Part shown: positions 8,905 through 17,784 of the stretch, one piece after another | How positions within the stretch are numbered: the first letter of the stretch is position 1 | How the letters are laid out: each line of letters begins with the position of its first letter | Source: Gammaproteobacteria bacterium | GTDB lineage: Bacteria; Pseudomonadota; Gammaproteobacteria; Pseudomonadales; Cellvibrionaceae | NCBI GenBank assembly: GCA_021151835.1 | Contig: JAGKWO010000013.1 | Coordinates: forward strand, 47,508 to 111,507 | Length of the DNA stretch: 64,000 nucleotides | Reading direction: 5' to 3' | The notes under the pieces: model-generated | The model's input: only the letters and a program-made list of their open reading frames with translations | Databases searched by the model: none | What the model was told of the DNA's origin: nothing | Made by a program: the position numbers and the translations under genes

Positions 8905-9787
8905 CCCTCGTTTGCGTTTGCGCCTGCTCGCGGTTGTGAAGCCATTGTTTTACCAGCGGCAATAAACTGGGGCGCCAGGAACGCGCCTGAACCCCGAAAA
9001 AATCACGCACCCGGCGACAACCTAAAATCGCACTGGGTGGCTCATTGTCAGGGTCTTCATCCACCAGGGTTAACCTGGGTTCGGCGGTCAATAGTTGCTG
9101 CTGGATCAACAACTGCAACAGGTGTTCCGCGAATTCGTCCTGGGTACAGGCATCGCCGCTGCAATAGTGCATTACGCCCCAGTTCTCCGCTCCGCAACTG
9201 ATTTGTTTGATCAGCGCCACCGCGATGCGCGCAGCGTCCGATAACGCCGTTGGCGCACCGCGCAAACGGCGATTCACACTGACCGATGCACCAGCCAGAT
9301 ATGCGCCCAGCAACCGTGTCAGCAGGTTATCGCCATAGGCACCAATGACCCAACTCAAGCGCAAAATAATGTGTTTTGGAACCGCGCTGGCAATAGCCTC
9401 TTCCGCTTGCACAAAAGCCCGTCCGGTTTCGTTGCGCGGCGCCACCGCATCTTTTTCACTGTGGGTACCTTTTTGGTCAGCGCCAAAGACGCTGTAGCTG
9501 GAGTAATGGATAAGAGGGATATCGGCAAGCGCGCACGCACTCGCCAGGACCTGCGCTGTTTGCACCAGTTCAGCCTGCCCGCCGGCATGAAAGGCAGCCT
9601 CCCACCCACGGCAATTCAGCACCAGGTCCACTTTATGCCGCCTGATGTAATCACCAAGGCTCAGCGGATCCGACCAGTTAACAGCAGCGCCCGGCACCAG
9701 GGTTTTGAAGGTCTCCCGCTCAAGCTCATGCTCGAGGGTTTTGCCTAAAGGGGAAATTGCATCCGTTAACAACAAGGTAAATGACAT
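8894..9787 (-). CDS. RmlD-like extended SDR family protein with missing catalytic residues
   Basis: A 297-residue protein resembling dTDP-4-dehydrorhamnose reductase/sugar-nucleotide-binding proteins: an N-terminal Rossmann-like strand (FTLLLTDA), VDLVLNCRGWEAA, the HYSSYSVFG segment with the conserved SSYxVF, and LRLSWVIGAYG. The usual YxxxK active site is not preserved. The matching stretch reads NETGRAFVQAEEA, with Thr121 where Tyr should be and Phe125 where Lys should be. The GxxGxxG cofactor loop is also altered (TDAISPLG). It may bind a nucleotide or sugar nucleotide without reducing it, or act as a regulator (inference). The gene is divergent from the FAD oxidoreductase at 9911. No cell-envelope sugar cluster is nearby. 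Confidence 0.75.
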   Translation of the reverse strand: MSFTLLLTDAISPLGKTLEHELERETFKTLVPGAAVNWSDPLSLGDYIRRHKVDLVLNCRGWEAAFHAGGQAELVQTAQVLASACALADIPLIHYSSYSVFGADQKGTHSEKDAVAPRNETGRAFVQAEEAIASAVPKHIILRLSWVIGAYGDNLLTRLLGAYLAGASVSVNRRLRGAPTALSDAARIAVALIKQISCGAENWGVMHYCSGDACTQDEFAEHLLQLLIQQQLLTAEPRLTLVDEDPDNEPPSAILGCRRVRDFFGVQARSWRPSLLPLVKQWLHNREQAQTQTRAGQ

Positions 9788-9910
9788 GCTGATCGACTAA
9801 CCCGTAAAATTTTCCCTGCATATTAGCAGCAGAACATGCTGCTGCGGCAAGCGGGAAAGACTTATACTGCGCGCCCTGCCAAAACCGACCCTGTGGATTG
9901 TTAACTGCCT

Positions 9911-11191
9911 ATGCCTGCGCCAGCTCCTTTGACTTTCGACCTCGCCATCATCGGTGGTGGCATTGCCGGTTTGTGGCTCGCCTGCCGTGCCAAAGCGGCG
10001 GGTTATTCAGTAGTGGTGTTCGAATCAGGCACGCTGGGCGGCGGCCAGACACTCGCGTCCCAGGGCATGATTCACGGCGGCATGAAATACACCCTTGCCG
10101 GCGCGCTGACCGGGGCATCCGAAGCAATTGCCGAAATGCCTCGACACTGGCGCGAGTGCCTGTGTGGCGACGGCGATGTCGATTTGCACCACACCCGTAT
10201 TCTCAGCGATCACTTTTTTATGTGGTCGGGCGATGACCTGGGAAGCAAGCTATCCAGTTTCCTCGCCAGTAAAATCACCCGTGGGCGGGTAGAACCGGTG
10301 CACCCGGACCGCCGTCCGCCATTACTGCGCCATCCATTATTCAGTGGCAGCCTGTACCGGCTCGAAGACCTGGTGATAGATGCGCCCAGCCTGATCGCCA
10401 ACCTCGCCCACAATCTGGATGGGCACTGCTTTCATATCGACTGGAACCATGCAAGCCTGCACCAAGATGACCATGGCCACCTGCAGCTGACGATTGATAA
10501 CCCCGAACAGCCGCTGGAAATCCATGCCTCACGTTTCGTGTTCACGGCCGGAAAAGGCAATGCCGGTTTGCTGGCGCAAATCGGCCATTCACAACCCGCC
10601 ATGCAATTGCGACCACTACAGCAGGTGATGGTGAAACATTTCCACCCGTTCGATTTTTACGGCCATTGCCTGGGCACAGATACAACACCGCGCCTGACCA
10701 TTTCCAGCCATCGCCTGCCCGACGGCGGGCATGTGTGGTATCTCGGTGGCAGCCTGGCAGAGAAAGGTGCCAGCATGGCTGCGGAGGAACTTATCCAGCT
10801 TGCTGAAGAAGAGTTGCGGCGCCTGATTCCCTGGATCAACCTGCAGGGTGCCGAGTGGGCGACCTTGCCGATTGATCGTGCCGAACCACTGCAACCCGGC
10901 TTTGCTCGCCCGGACAATGCATTTGTTGCGCAAGTTGAAGGAACCAATTTACTGGTAGGCTGGCCGACCAAACTGACGCTGGCCCCCAATTTAGCCAACC
11001 AGGTATTGGAACTCCTGGCGCAAGATGAAATCTATCCCGGCGTGAACACACCTGACTACCAGCAGCTACACCAGTATCTGGCCCTGGCTGCGGTGGGAAA
11101 AACCCCGTGGGAAATAGCCTTCCCGCCCAAAATAAGCGCCGAAGATGCACTGGCCCTGCGCTTTAAAGAACCGGATGAAGACGACGAATGA
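9911..11191 (+). CDS. FAD-dependent oxidoreductase, DAO (D-amino acid oxidase-like) family
   Basis: This 426-residue protein has an N-terminal dinucleotide-binding fold, FDLAIIGGGIAGLWLA (GxGxxG at 15-20), with the acidic residue E38 at the end of the second strand (VVVFESG). QTLASQGMIHGGMKYTLAG follows and resembles the flavin-contacting segment of the DAO/glycerol-3-phosphate dehydrogenase superfamily. It lacks a signal peptide and is cytosolic or membrane-peripheral. The last codons overlap the next gene (ATGA), so it is translationally coupled to an aldo/keto reductase; the two may act on the same or sequential substrates. The substrate is not predictable from the sequence alone. Its 5' end is divergent from the SDR-like gene, about 120 bases away. 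Confidence 0.8.
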   Translation: MPAPAPLTFDLAIIGGGIAGLWLACRAKAAGYSVVVFESGTLGGGQTLASQGMIHGGMKYTLAGALTGASEAIAEMPRHWRECLCGDGDVDLHHTRILSDHFFMWSGDDLGSKLSSFLASKITRGRVEPVHPDRRPPLLRHPLFSGSLYRLEDLVIDAPSLIANLAHNLDGHCFHIDWNHASLHQDDHGHLQLTIDNPEQPLEIHASRFVFTAGKGNAGLLAQIGHSQPAMQLRPLQQVMVKHFHPFDFYGHCLGTDTTPRLTISSHRLPDGGHVWYLGGSLAEKGASMAAEELIQLAEEELRRLIPWINLQGAEWATLPIDRAEPLQPGFARPDNAFVAQVEGTNLLVGWPTKLTLAPNLANQVLELLAQDEIYPGVNTPDYQQLHQYLALAAVGKTPWEIAFPPKISAEDALALRFKEPDEDDE

Positions 11192-12006
11192 TGCCGCGCA
11201 AGCGCCTCGGGCGCACCGACATAGAAATCAGCACTTTTGGCCTCGGAACCGTAAAACTCGGTCGCAACCAGAGCCTTAAATACCCGCAACCGTTTGAATT
11301 GCCCGACGACGACCTGGTAAGGGATCTCTTTGCCTGCGCGCGCGACTTCGGGGTCAACTTGCTGGATACGGCACCCGCCTATGGTTACAGCGAGGAGCGT
11401 ATCGGCGATTTACTGAAAAAGGAGCGCAAAGACTGGGTGATATCCACGAAAGTGGGTGAGGAGTTCACCCCCGATAAGTTTTCCGACGAAGGCCAATCCT
11501 ATTTCGATTACAGCGCCAAACACACGCGCCTGAGCGTCGAGCGATCCTTGCGCCGTTTGCGCACCGACTACCTGGACCTGGTGCTGGTTCACTCCAATGG
11601 CGACGACGTTGAAATACTCGCCAATACCCCGGTTATCCAAACCTTGCATCAACTTAAGCAAGAAGGCTGGATTCGTGCGGTTGGAATATCCACCAAAACG
11701 CTGGAGGGAAGTTTGCTGGCCGCAGAGGTATGCGACGCCGTAATGCTGGTCCACAATGCCAATTACGCGGATGAGGAACCCGCCATCGCCAAATCAATGC
11801 AACAAGATGTTGCTGTTTTATTAAAAAAGGTTCTCGGCAGCGGCCATATCTGCCATGATGCACATCCCGCTGAAGATCCTATACAGGCAGCCCTGGATTT
11901 TGCCTATGCCCATCCAGGTGTTACCAGTGCCATCCTGGGCACTGTTAATTTGCAACATTTGCGCGCTAACCTAATAAAAGCATTGCGCGCACAAAAGCTG
12001 GCGTGA
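11188..12006 (+). CDS. Aldo/keto reductase
   Basis: A 272-residue NAD(P)H-dependent oxidoreductase with a TIM-barrel fold. The catalytic tetrad is present: D60 and Y65 in LLDTAPAYGYSEERIG, K88 in VISTKVG and H135 in LVLVHSNG. The start ATG overlaps the TGA of the FAD oxidoreductase gene by four bases; ATG 11191 is an alternative one codon later. The protein is shorter than many AKRs (about 320), and the C-terminal substrate loop region is abbreviated. It ends 18 bases before hisI, so it may also lead into the his-tat operon. The substrate is unknown. Confidence 0.87.
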   Translation: MMPRKRLGRTDIEISTFGLGTVKLGRNQSLKYPQPFELPDDDLVRDLFACARDFGVNLLDTAPAYGYSEERIGDLLKKERKDWVISTKVGEEFTPDKFSDEGQSYFDYSAKHTRLSVERSLRRLRTDYLDLVLVHSNGDDVEILANTPVIQTLHQLKQEGWIRAVGISTKTLEGSLLAAEVCDAVMLVHNANYADEEPAIAKSMQQDVAVLLKKVLGSGHICHDAHPAEDPIQAALDFAYAHPGVTSAILGTVNLQHLRANLIKALRAQKLA

Positions 12007-12024
12007 GATTCTATTGAGTAATTT

Positions 12025-12405
12025 ATGAGCAGTTGGTTAGATGCTGTTAACTGGAACAGCGATGGTCTTGTTCCAGCGATTGCGCAGGACGCTAACACCG
12101 GCCGGATCCTGATGATGGCCTGGATGAACCGCGAATCCCTGCAATTGTCTGCCGAGCGCGGCGAAGCGGTTTACTGGTCGCGTTCACGCAACAAACTCTG
12201 GCATAAGGGCGAAACGTCCGGCCACATCCAAAAGCTCCACGAAATCCGCCTGGACTGCGATGAAGACGTCATTGTCTTGCAAGTTGAGCAATTGGGCGGG
12301 ATTGCGTGTCATACCGGGCGGGAATCCTGTTTTTATCGGGTACTGAAAGACGGCCAGTGGCACACTGTCGATCCGGTAGTGAAAGACCCTTCCGAGATTT
12401 ATTAA
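12025..12405 (+). CDS. hisI: Phosphoribosyl-AMP cyclohydrolase
   Basis: This 126-residue enzyme opens the purine ring of PR-AMP in histidine synthesis (third step). Conserved segments seen: MMAWMNRESL, AVYWSRSRNKLWHKGETSGH, and the metal-binding Cys residues in RLDCDEDV and GIACHTGRESCFY. It is a stand-alone HisI, as in pseudomonads, with hisE following as a separate gene rather than the fused HisIE of enterics. It is followed by tatABC, the order found in Pseudomonas. Confidence 0.95.
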   Translation: MSSWLDAVNWNSDGLVPAIAQDANTGRILMMAWMNRESLQLSAERGEAVYWSRSRNKLWHKGETSGHIQKLHEIRLDCDEDVIVLQVEQLGGIACHTGRESCFYRVLKDGQWHTVDPVVKDPSEIY

Positions 12406-12433
12406 CACAAGTATCAATGCAAGTAGATGTTTC

Positions 12434-12772
12434 ATGAGTAACGATATTCTCAAGCAACTAACGGAAATCCTCGAAGCGCGCAAAAATAATGCGGATGCCG
12501 AGAACTCCTACGTTGCCAGCCTGCATAAAAAAGGGCTGAATAAGATTTTGGAAAAAGTCGGTGAGGAATGCACCGAAACCATACTGGCCGCCAAGGATGC
12601 CCAGGCCAGTGGCGACCATTCTGATTTAATCTATGAAACAGCAGACCTGTGGTTTCACAGCCTCGTCATGCTGTCTCATCTCGGCGAGAATGCCGATGCA
12701 GTATTGAACGAACTGGCGCGGCGTTTTAATGTATCTGGTCACGATGAAAAAGCATCGCGCCCGTCAGCATAA
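12434..12772 (+). CDS. hisE: Phosphoribosyl-ATP pyrophosphatase
   Basis: A 112-residue enzyme that hydrolyses PR-ATP to PR-AMP in the second step of histidine synthesis. The all-alpha MazG-like fold is indicated by EKVGEECTETILAAKD and by the LIYETADLWFHSLVML helix with its metal-binding acidic residues. It is separated from hisI by only 28 bases and is likely in the same transcript. The ribosome binding site before ATG 12434 is weak. Confidence 0.94.
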   Translation: MSNDILKQLTEILEARKNNADAENSYVASLHKKGLNKILEKVGEECTETILAAKDAQASGDHSDLIYETADLWFHSLVMLSHLGENADAVLNELARRFNVSGHDEKASRPSA

Positions 12773-12799
12773 CCACCTAATTTTTACGAGGGTATCACC

Positions 12800-13087
12800 A
12801 TGGGTGTTAGTGGAATCAGCATTTGGAAATTGTTAATTATCCTGGCAATCGTCATTGCCCTGTTTGGCACCAAGCGCCTGCGTACGCTGGGTGGCGACCT
12901 GGGCAGCATGATCAAAGGGTTTAAAGACTCCATGAGCAATGCGAACAACCCGGAGGCGCAAGCACAAACTGCCGAAGCCAAACCGCAAGACGCACAACAA
13001 CAAGTAGTCGCTGCACCCCAGGCAGCACCTGCCGCAGCGACTGCACAAACTGCCGATAAGGTTGTTGACCAACCAAACAAGGTTTAA
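12800..13087 (+). CDS. tatA: Sec-independent (Tat) translocase subunit TatA
   Basis: A 95-residue protein with one N-terminal membrane helix (ISIWKLLIILAIVIALFG), the FGTKRLRTLGGDLG hinge, an amphipathic helix, and a variable Gln/Ala-rich tail. TatA oligomerises to form the passage for folded proteins across the inner membrane. GAGGGTATCACC lies before the ATG. It is the first gene of a tatA-tatB-tatC set. Confidence 0.95.
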   Translation: MGVSGISIWKLLIILAIVIALFGTKRLRTLGGDLGSMIKGFKDSMSNANNPEAQAQTAEAKPQDAQQQVVAAPQAAPAAATAQTADKVVDQPNKV

Positions 13088-13090
13088 TCC

Positions 13091-13690
13091 GTGTTTGATA
13101 TAGGTTTTACCGAGCTGCTGTTATGCCTGGTTGTTGCGCTGGTTGTTATCGGACCGGAGCAGCTACCGGGCACAGTGCGCACCGTGGCGTTGTGGCTTGG
13201 CCGGCTCAAGCGCAGCCTGGCGGAGACCCGCAGTGAAATCGAGCGTCAAATTGGCGCTGATGACATTCGCCGCCAGTTGCACAATGAAGAAATCATGCGC
13301 AACATTGAGGAAACTCGCGCGCAGATTGAAGCATCCATCCGTGAGCATGGGTTTAATGATCTGACGCAGGAGATTTCCAATAATGTCCAGGAAATCACCA
13401 ATAGCCTGGAATATCCCAATGCGTCGGAACAGCAGAATGCATTGGAACATCGCCCCAGCGCTGCTGATTATGGCCCACCGGAAGAGTTACCCGATCACTC
13501 CCATGGCGCCCAGGCCAGCAACCAGCAAAAACCGGCGGCGGTAACCAATACAGTTACACCTGTTGCCAATACCGTGCAGCCTGCACCACCGCCAAGTGCA
13601 CCGGTACCTGCCCAACAAAATAACCAGCAAAGCCAGGCAACCGTGGCACCAGCGACGCCCACCCAAAATACCGCAGGTGTCGGCCACTAA
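13091..13690 (+). CDS. tatB: Sec-independent (Tat) translocase subunit TatB
   Basis: This 199-residue TatB starts with GTG three bases after the tatA stop. It has the N-terminal helix MFDIGFTELLLCLVVALVVI, the GPEQLP motif typical of TatB, a long charged amphipathic helix, and then a Pro/Gln/Ala-rich tail from about residue 130 that is longer than in many homologues. TatB forms the twin-arginine signal receptor with TatC. Confidence 0.95.
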   Translation: MFDIGFTELLLCLVVALVVIGPEQLPGTVRTVALWLGRLKRSLAETRSEIERQIGADDIRRQLHNEEIMRNIEETRAQIEASIREHGFNDLTQEISNNVQEITNSLEYPNASEQQNALEHRPSAADYGPPEELPDHSHGAQASNQQKPAAVTNTVTPVANTVQPAPPPSAPVPAQQNNQQSQATVAPATPTQNTAGVGH

Positions 13691-13705
13691 GGCAGTTAGA
13701 GATCC

Positions 13706-14485
13706 ATGAATCAGTCAGTACAAGACGATAAAGAACAACCACTGGTGCAGCACCTGATCGAGTTGCGCAACCGGCTTTTGTATTCCGTGTATTTCCTGTT
13801 GGCGGTATTTATCTGCCTGTTTCCATTTGCGACAGATATTTACGCAGTCATCTCTGCGCCATTGCAGGCAGTATTGCCTGAAGGCGCGCACATGATTGCA
13901 ACCGACGTGATATCCCCGTTTTTGACGCCATTAAAATTAACGTTTTACGTGGCGTTGCTGATGTCAGTGCCTTTTATCCTTTATCAAATCTGGGCGTTTA
14001 TTGCTCCCGGTTTATACAGCCACGAGCGCCAACTCGCCTGGCCACTGATGTTTTCCAGCGTGGTGTTGTTTTTCTCCGGCATGGCGTTCGCGTACTTTGT
14101 GGTATTGCCGATGCTATTCAACTTCACCATGGGCATTGAGCTGGAAGGTGTCAGCGCGATGACTGACATCACCAAGTACCAGGATCTGGTGATCCAGATG
14201 TTTTTCGCGTTTGGCTTCACCTTTGAAATTCCGGTTGCCACGGTGTTGTTGATCCACTCGGGTATCGTCAGCCCGGAGAGACTGGCAGCAAGCCGTCGCT
14301 ATATTGTGGTGGGTTGTTTTATCGTAGGGATGCTACTGACTCCTCCCGATGTGTTTTCCCAAACAGCGCTGGCCATCCCGATGTGGATACTCTTTGAGTC
14401 AGGATTGTTTTTTGGGCGCATGATCAAGAGGCGCGAAGAAGAACGTCAGGCAGCCGCCGAAAGCAGCAACGGACAAGAACATTAA
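13706..14485 (+). CDS. tatC: Sec-independent (Tat) translocase subunit TatC
   Basis: A 259-residue polytopic inner-membrane protein that recognises twin-arginine signals. LVQHLIELRNRLLYSVYF near the start is the TatC signature, followed by about six hydrophobic segments. FIAPGLYSHERQLAWPLM and RRYIVVGCFIVGMLLTPPDVFSQ are conserved family stretches. It ends with a charged tail and is followed by a clear terminator, which closes the his-tat run. Confidence 0.96.
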   Translation: MNQSVQDDKEQPLVQHLIELRNRLLYSVYFLLAVFICLFPFATDIYAVISAPLQAVLPEGAHMIATDVISPFLTPLKLTFYVALLMSVPFILYQIWAFIAPGLYSHERQLAWPLMFSSVVLFFSGMAFAYFVVLPMLFNFTMGIELEGVSAMTDITKYQDLVIQMFFAFGFTFEIPVATVLLIHSGIVSPERLAASRRYIVVGCFIVGMLLTPPDVFSQTALAIPMWILFESGLFFGRMIKRREEERQAAAESSNGQEH

Positions 14486-14500
14486 TCCTGTGATCTAGAG

Positions 14501-14527
14501 AAAGGCCAGCAAACGCTGGCCTTTTTT
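14501..14527 (+). terminator. Rho-independent terminator after tatC
   Basis: GGCCAGC (14504-14510) pairs with GCTGGCC (14515-14521) around AAAC, followed by TTTTTT. Confidence 0.85.
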
Positions 14528-14543
14528 GTTTGGTGGAGAGCGT

Positions 14544-14753
14544 TTAGACCCTGGTAGCAAATGCCTCCTGCAACGCCTCCTTGTGTGCTTCAAATTTTTT
14601 CCAACCCAATTCGTGGAAGTAGAAGGCAACTGTGTTAATAGCAGGCTCGATCAACGCCAGCGCACTACCAACGACAATACTTCCCGTTAATGCATAGCCC
14701 ACACTGAAAGCCACACTGAAATGGATGACCGCGAAGGTTGCTGTTTTAGCCAT
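14544..14753 (-). CDS. DUF2061-type small membrane protein
   Basis: A 69-residue protein with two short hydrophobic segments (FAVIHFSVAFSVGYALTGS and VVGSALALIEPAINTVAFYF), followed by HELGWKKFE. This matches the DUF2061 pattern, in which a TM pair precedes an H-E-x-x-W stretch. The function is unknown. Its 5' region (14754-14882) carries a small inverted repeat (14784-14802) and a Fur-box-like sequence (14824-14838). It faces tatC tail to tail. Confidence 0.72.
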   Translation of the reverse strand: MAKTATFAVIHFSVAFSVGYALTGSIVVGSALALIEPAINTVAFYFHELGWKKFEAHKEALQEAFATRV

Positions 14754-14823
14754 GATGGAATCCTCACTTATACTGAATTAAGTGGCTGATGAGTTATCAG
14801 CCGATAGATCCATCATAGGCAAG

Positions 14824-14838
14824 CGAGAATCATTATCA
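14824..14838 (-). promoter_or_regulatory. Fur-box-like site upstream of DUF2061 gene
   Basis: On the minus strand the bases read TGATAATGATTCTCG. This matches the 7-1-7 Fur core TGATAATnATTATCA at 12 of 14 positions and lies about 75 bases before the DUF2061 start codon. Iron control is an inference. Confidence 0.4.
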
Positions 14839-14882
14839 AAGAAAATTAACTCAAAGCAATTAATAGTCAATAGCTATTGATA

Positions 14883-15341
14883 TTACCAACGCGAGTATGG
14901 CTGCGCAGCCAGATTTGCATTGTAGTAGCGGGGATCGCTGGTTACCTCAACGCCGGCCCATTGCGGTTTGGAAAACAAAGTATCTTCTGCCGGCAATTCA
15001 ATTTCAGCGATAACCAACCCCGCGTTATCGCCGAGGAACTCATCCACTTCCCATACAAATCCTTCATGGAGAATTTTGCGGCGATATTTTTCAACCAGCG
15101 GTTGCTCGCACAATGCGAGTAAATTGCGCGCATCCCACAACGGAATTGGATACTCGAACTCTGCACGACTCGCACCGGTAGTAACTCCCTTGATAGTGAG
15201 AAACGCCTCCTCCCCGGCAATTCGCACCCGCACCGTGCGTTCTTTGGCACGGTTCAGATAACCCTGGGAATAAAAAACCGCCGGTGCATCGCGCCAGCCG
15301 TCGCCATGGACTAGGAATTTGCGTTCGATTTCGATCGCCAT
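14883..15341 (-). CDS. CYTH-domain protein (triphosphate tunnel metalloenzyme)
   Basis: This 152-residue protein has the N-terminal EIERKFLV signature (ExExK) of the CYTH superfamily. Alternating charged strands follow: TVRVRIAGEEAFLTIKG, AEFEYPIPL, WEVDEFLGDNAGLVIAEIELP. Members hydrolyse inorganic triphosphate or thiamine triphosphate, or cyclise ATP; this short single-domain form is most often an inorganic triphosphatase, but the sequence alone does not decide. Its start codon lies inside the last codons of the upstream gene (31-base overlap in a different frame), so translation is probably coupled. Confidence 0.88.
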   Translation of the reverse strand: MAIEIERKFLVHGDGWRDAPAVFYSQGYLNRAKERTVRVRIAGEEAFLTIKGVTTGASRAEFEYPIPLWDARNLLALCEQPLVEKYRRKILHEGFVWEVDEFLGDNAGLVIAEIELPAEDTLFSKPQWAGVEVTSDPRYYNANLAAQPYSRW

Positions 15342-17530
15342 ATCGATTTTTCCTTAAGAAAACCCAACCAGAAAAGTGCGATTATCCAGCATCCGGTGAT
15401 CACACCGCCACCGCCGGATTTTGTTGCCTCATTAACAGCAGTAGAACTGCTACTTTGTGAAGACGATGAAATGGTAACCGGCTCATCCGGTTTATCAGTG
15501 ATAGTCACCTGCAATAAATTCGGTGAAGCCAACGAAAGACCATGGCGCGGATTAACTAATCGCACAAAAAAATGCTCCGAAAATTCATTGCCTGCACCAT
15601 CAGCGGTAATTGGAATCTCGATGGTTTTTTCACCGTTATCACCCGCCAGCCAAACAACCCTGCCTTCACCACTGGAAAAATCTTCGCCTGCGCGCGCATT
15701 GCCGGATTGGGTTTCATAAAAAACCTCTGCGCTACTGTTGTCGCTATTGATTCGTTGCAGGGCGACACGCAATGTTTCACCTTCTTTAACCGTCACACGC
15801 GCAGCAGAAAATTTTACGCTGCCTTGCACGCCGGCAGTTTTATCGCGAACAACATACAAGCCACTGTTGATGTCGCTTACCAGAATATTGCCACTGGGTA
15901 AAAATGGATAAGTACCCCAGGCGCCGTTAAACGAGGCCCAATTGGAAATAGGATAAGTGTCAAAAAAACCGGCTTCTTTCGGATTGCGCGGATCAGAAAT
16001 ATCCAGCACTACCAGACCGCGTTCGTAATTGGAAAAATAATAGCGATTGCCACGTACATAACCGTTGTGATCAATGGCCGCTGTCGGCCCCACGTATTCA
16101 CCGGCAAGCTCCAGGTTGCGCAGGTTATCCAGCGAAAAAAAACGCACGCGTGTTTGCAATCCATAACGCTGCTCGTCCAATTCGTCGTGCACAGAAACAA
16201 ATTTTTTGTCTTCCGTCCACCAACCGGAATGCACATAGGAAACGTATTGGTAACCATTGCGTGACAGTGTTGTCGGTTGTGTTTTGTTAGTGTTGTCCCA
16301 CACAATAATTTCATTTTCGTTGTAGTCCACCACCAGATCACACGCATTATTTTTATCTATACATTGCTCGCGGCGCGCATCATTAATCCAGAGGCTGGTT
16401 AAATCGTGGGTGTAGTTTGCGCGTGCCGTCGCGGCATGTTTGTAAACCGATGCAGGCAACAGCGGATTTGCAAGTGAATAAGTGTTAAACGCACCGCCCT
16501 GCTTATCGCTGCCCGCCAAATGCAAATAAGGGGTAAGCCCTTCGCGTGCAACCCCGGTTGAATAATCTACGTTGCTGATATAAGTATTGTGCGCACTGGT
16601 ATCGCTTTTGTCGGTGGCGACGTGGGTGACTTTCAATGGCAATTCATTTAAATCCAGGATCATGGTGCCGACCGTGGCCGCATCGGCACTAACGTAAGCG
16701 TAAGCCATCCAGCGGCGGCGTTCGGAATCGTAATATTGATAGGTCGACATATCGCGCCAGATGGTATTCTGGCTCGCAATAAAACTGACGACGCGCGGAT
16801 GCTCCGGATCAGTAACTTCCACGATACTGATACCATTGGTTAATCCCATCAACGCATATTCACGTTGATCATTTAAATCGTAATGGCCCCAGATATCATT
16901 GCCGTGGGAATCGCTATTGCCTAACGTTGCCAACGGGACGTGGGCCAATAAATCGAGATTATTGCACTCAAATTCGCCGGCTTTTCCGTTCGTGCAATTT
17001 ACAGCTGACTGCGCTTCCGCCATTGCTGCCAATTGTGTTTGTTTTACTTGTAAATATTCTTGCTGTTCGCGCTGCAACCCTTTGGTATCCGCAATTACGG
17101 TAAAACCTTTTTCAGCCAATCCTTCCGCAAACTCCGCAGGCACGCCCATCAGGATGGTAGATGCCGTTGCCGCAGATAGTTTTTGAAAAGATTTTTTTTG
17201 GTAACCACCGGTAACCGGTACAGCCGTTGAGGAGAGATAAAAAATAGTATCGGCGTCGACGACCGAATAGCGCCCTTCTGCCACCAGGATGCGGTCGCCC
17301 TTGCCCGCTTGTTTCGCCGCATAGGCAATGGATTTACAGGGCGATGCCATCAAATCACACCGGCCTTCATCCTTGCCATTCTCTGCTACATAACGGGCCT
17401 TATCGTGTTCCGCATGGGCAAAAGCAACCGTTGCCGGGCAGCAAATGTAACAACCGATAAACCCTATCGATAAACAGCGCAGCAATGGTAAACAACGAAG
17501 TGATGACAGACGGCTAAACGATAGCGACAT
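15311..17530 (-). CDS. Choice-of-anchor B family exported protein with LVIVD-like repeats and Calx-beta domain
   Basis: A 739-residue exported protein with a long N-terminal signal (hydrophobic to about residue 40, ending VAFAHA). Residues about 45-95 resemble the start of a parallel beta-helix fold (CKSIAYAAKQAGKGDRILVAEGRYSV). The centre (about 195-590) has propeller-type repeats of the choice-of-anchor B family (ISIVEVTDPEHPRVVSF, LVVLDISDPRNPKEAGFFD). Residues about 600-700 form a Calx-beta domain (VTVKEGETLRVALQR, ARAGEDFSSGEG). The tail has Ser-rich residues, then SGGGG, a hydrophobic stretch and KEKSIWRSK, which looks like a GlyGly-CTERM rhombosortase target. It would be cell-surface or secreted; function unknown. 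An alpha-glucan-type operator lies about 260 bases upstream of its start. Confidence 0.82.
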   Translation of the reverse strand: MSLSFSRLSSLRCLPLLRCLSIGFIGCYICCPATVAFAHAEHDKARYVAENGKDEGRCDLMASPCKSIAYAAKQAGKGDRILVAEGRYSVVDADTIFYLSSTAVPVTGGYQKKSFQKLSAATASTILMGVPAEFAEGLAEKGFTVIADTKGLQREQQEYLQVKQTQLAAMAEAQSAVNCTNGKAGEFECNNLDLLAHVPLATLGNSDSHGNDIWGHYDLNDQREYALMGLTNGISIVEVTDPEHPRVVSFIASQNTIWRDMSTYQYYDSERRRWMAYAYVSADAATVGTMILDLNELPLKVTHVATDKSDTSAHNTYISNVDYSTGVAREGLTPYLHLAGSDKQGGAFNTYSLANPLLPASVYKHAATARANYTHDLTSLWINDARREQCIDKNNACDLVVDYNENEIIVWDNTNKTQPTTLSRNGYQYVSYVHSGWWTEDKKFVSVHDELDEQRYGLQTRVRFFSLDNLRNLELAGEYVGPTAAIDHNGYVRGNRYYFSNYERGLVVLDISDPRNPKEAGFFDTYPISNWASFNGAWGTYPFLPSGNILVSDINSGLYVVRDKTAGVQGSVKFSAARVTVKEGETLRVALQRINSDNSSAEVFYETQSGNARAGEDFSSGEGRVVWLAGDNGEKTIEIPITADGAGNEFSEHFFVRLVNPRHGLSLASPNLLQVTITDKPDEPVTISSSSQSSSSTAVNEATKSGGGGVITGCWIIALFWLGFLKEKSIWRSKSNANS

Positions 17531-17784
17531 AATTAACTCCCTCTGTTGGCAGGCTTAGAGCCTAGTCCATTGCAGCAGGCAGCTCAAGTCACTGATCGCG
17601 GTGAACAATACCAGGGAGATAATGGAGATATGAAGAAACAGCAAAAAAAGCGCAACGAATGCTGCGCAACATTTATCAACAGCGACGATAAATATAACAA
17701 TGGAGACTCGAGACTTAGCTACCTGAACTCATACAAGTAAGCTGGATACATACTAGATGCTTTGCACGGGCAGCAACAAGTGGC

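Noticed and set aside
17546..17740. Plus-strand frame of 64 codons between the anchor-B and TonB genes
   Set aside because: Lys/Gln/Asn-rich translation of a promoter region with no ribosome binding site; not believable as a gene.
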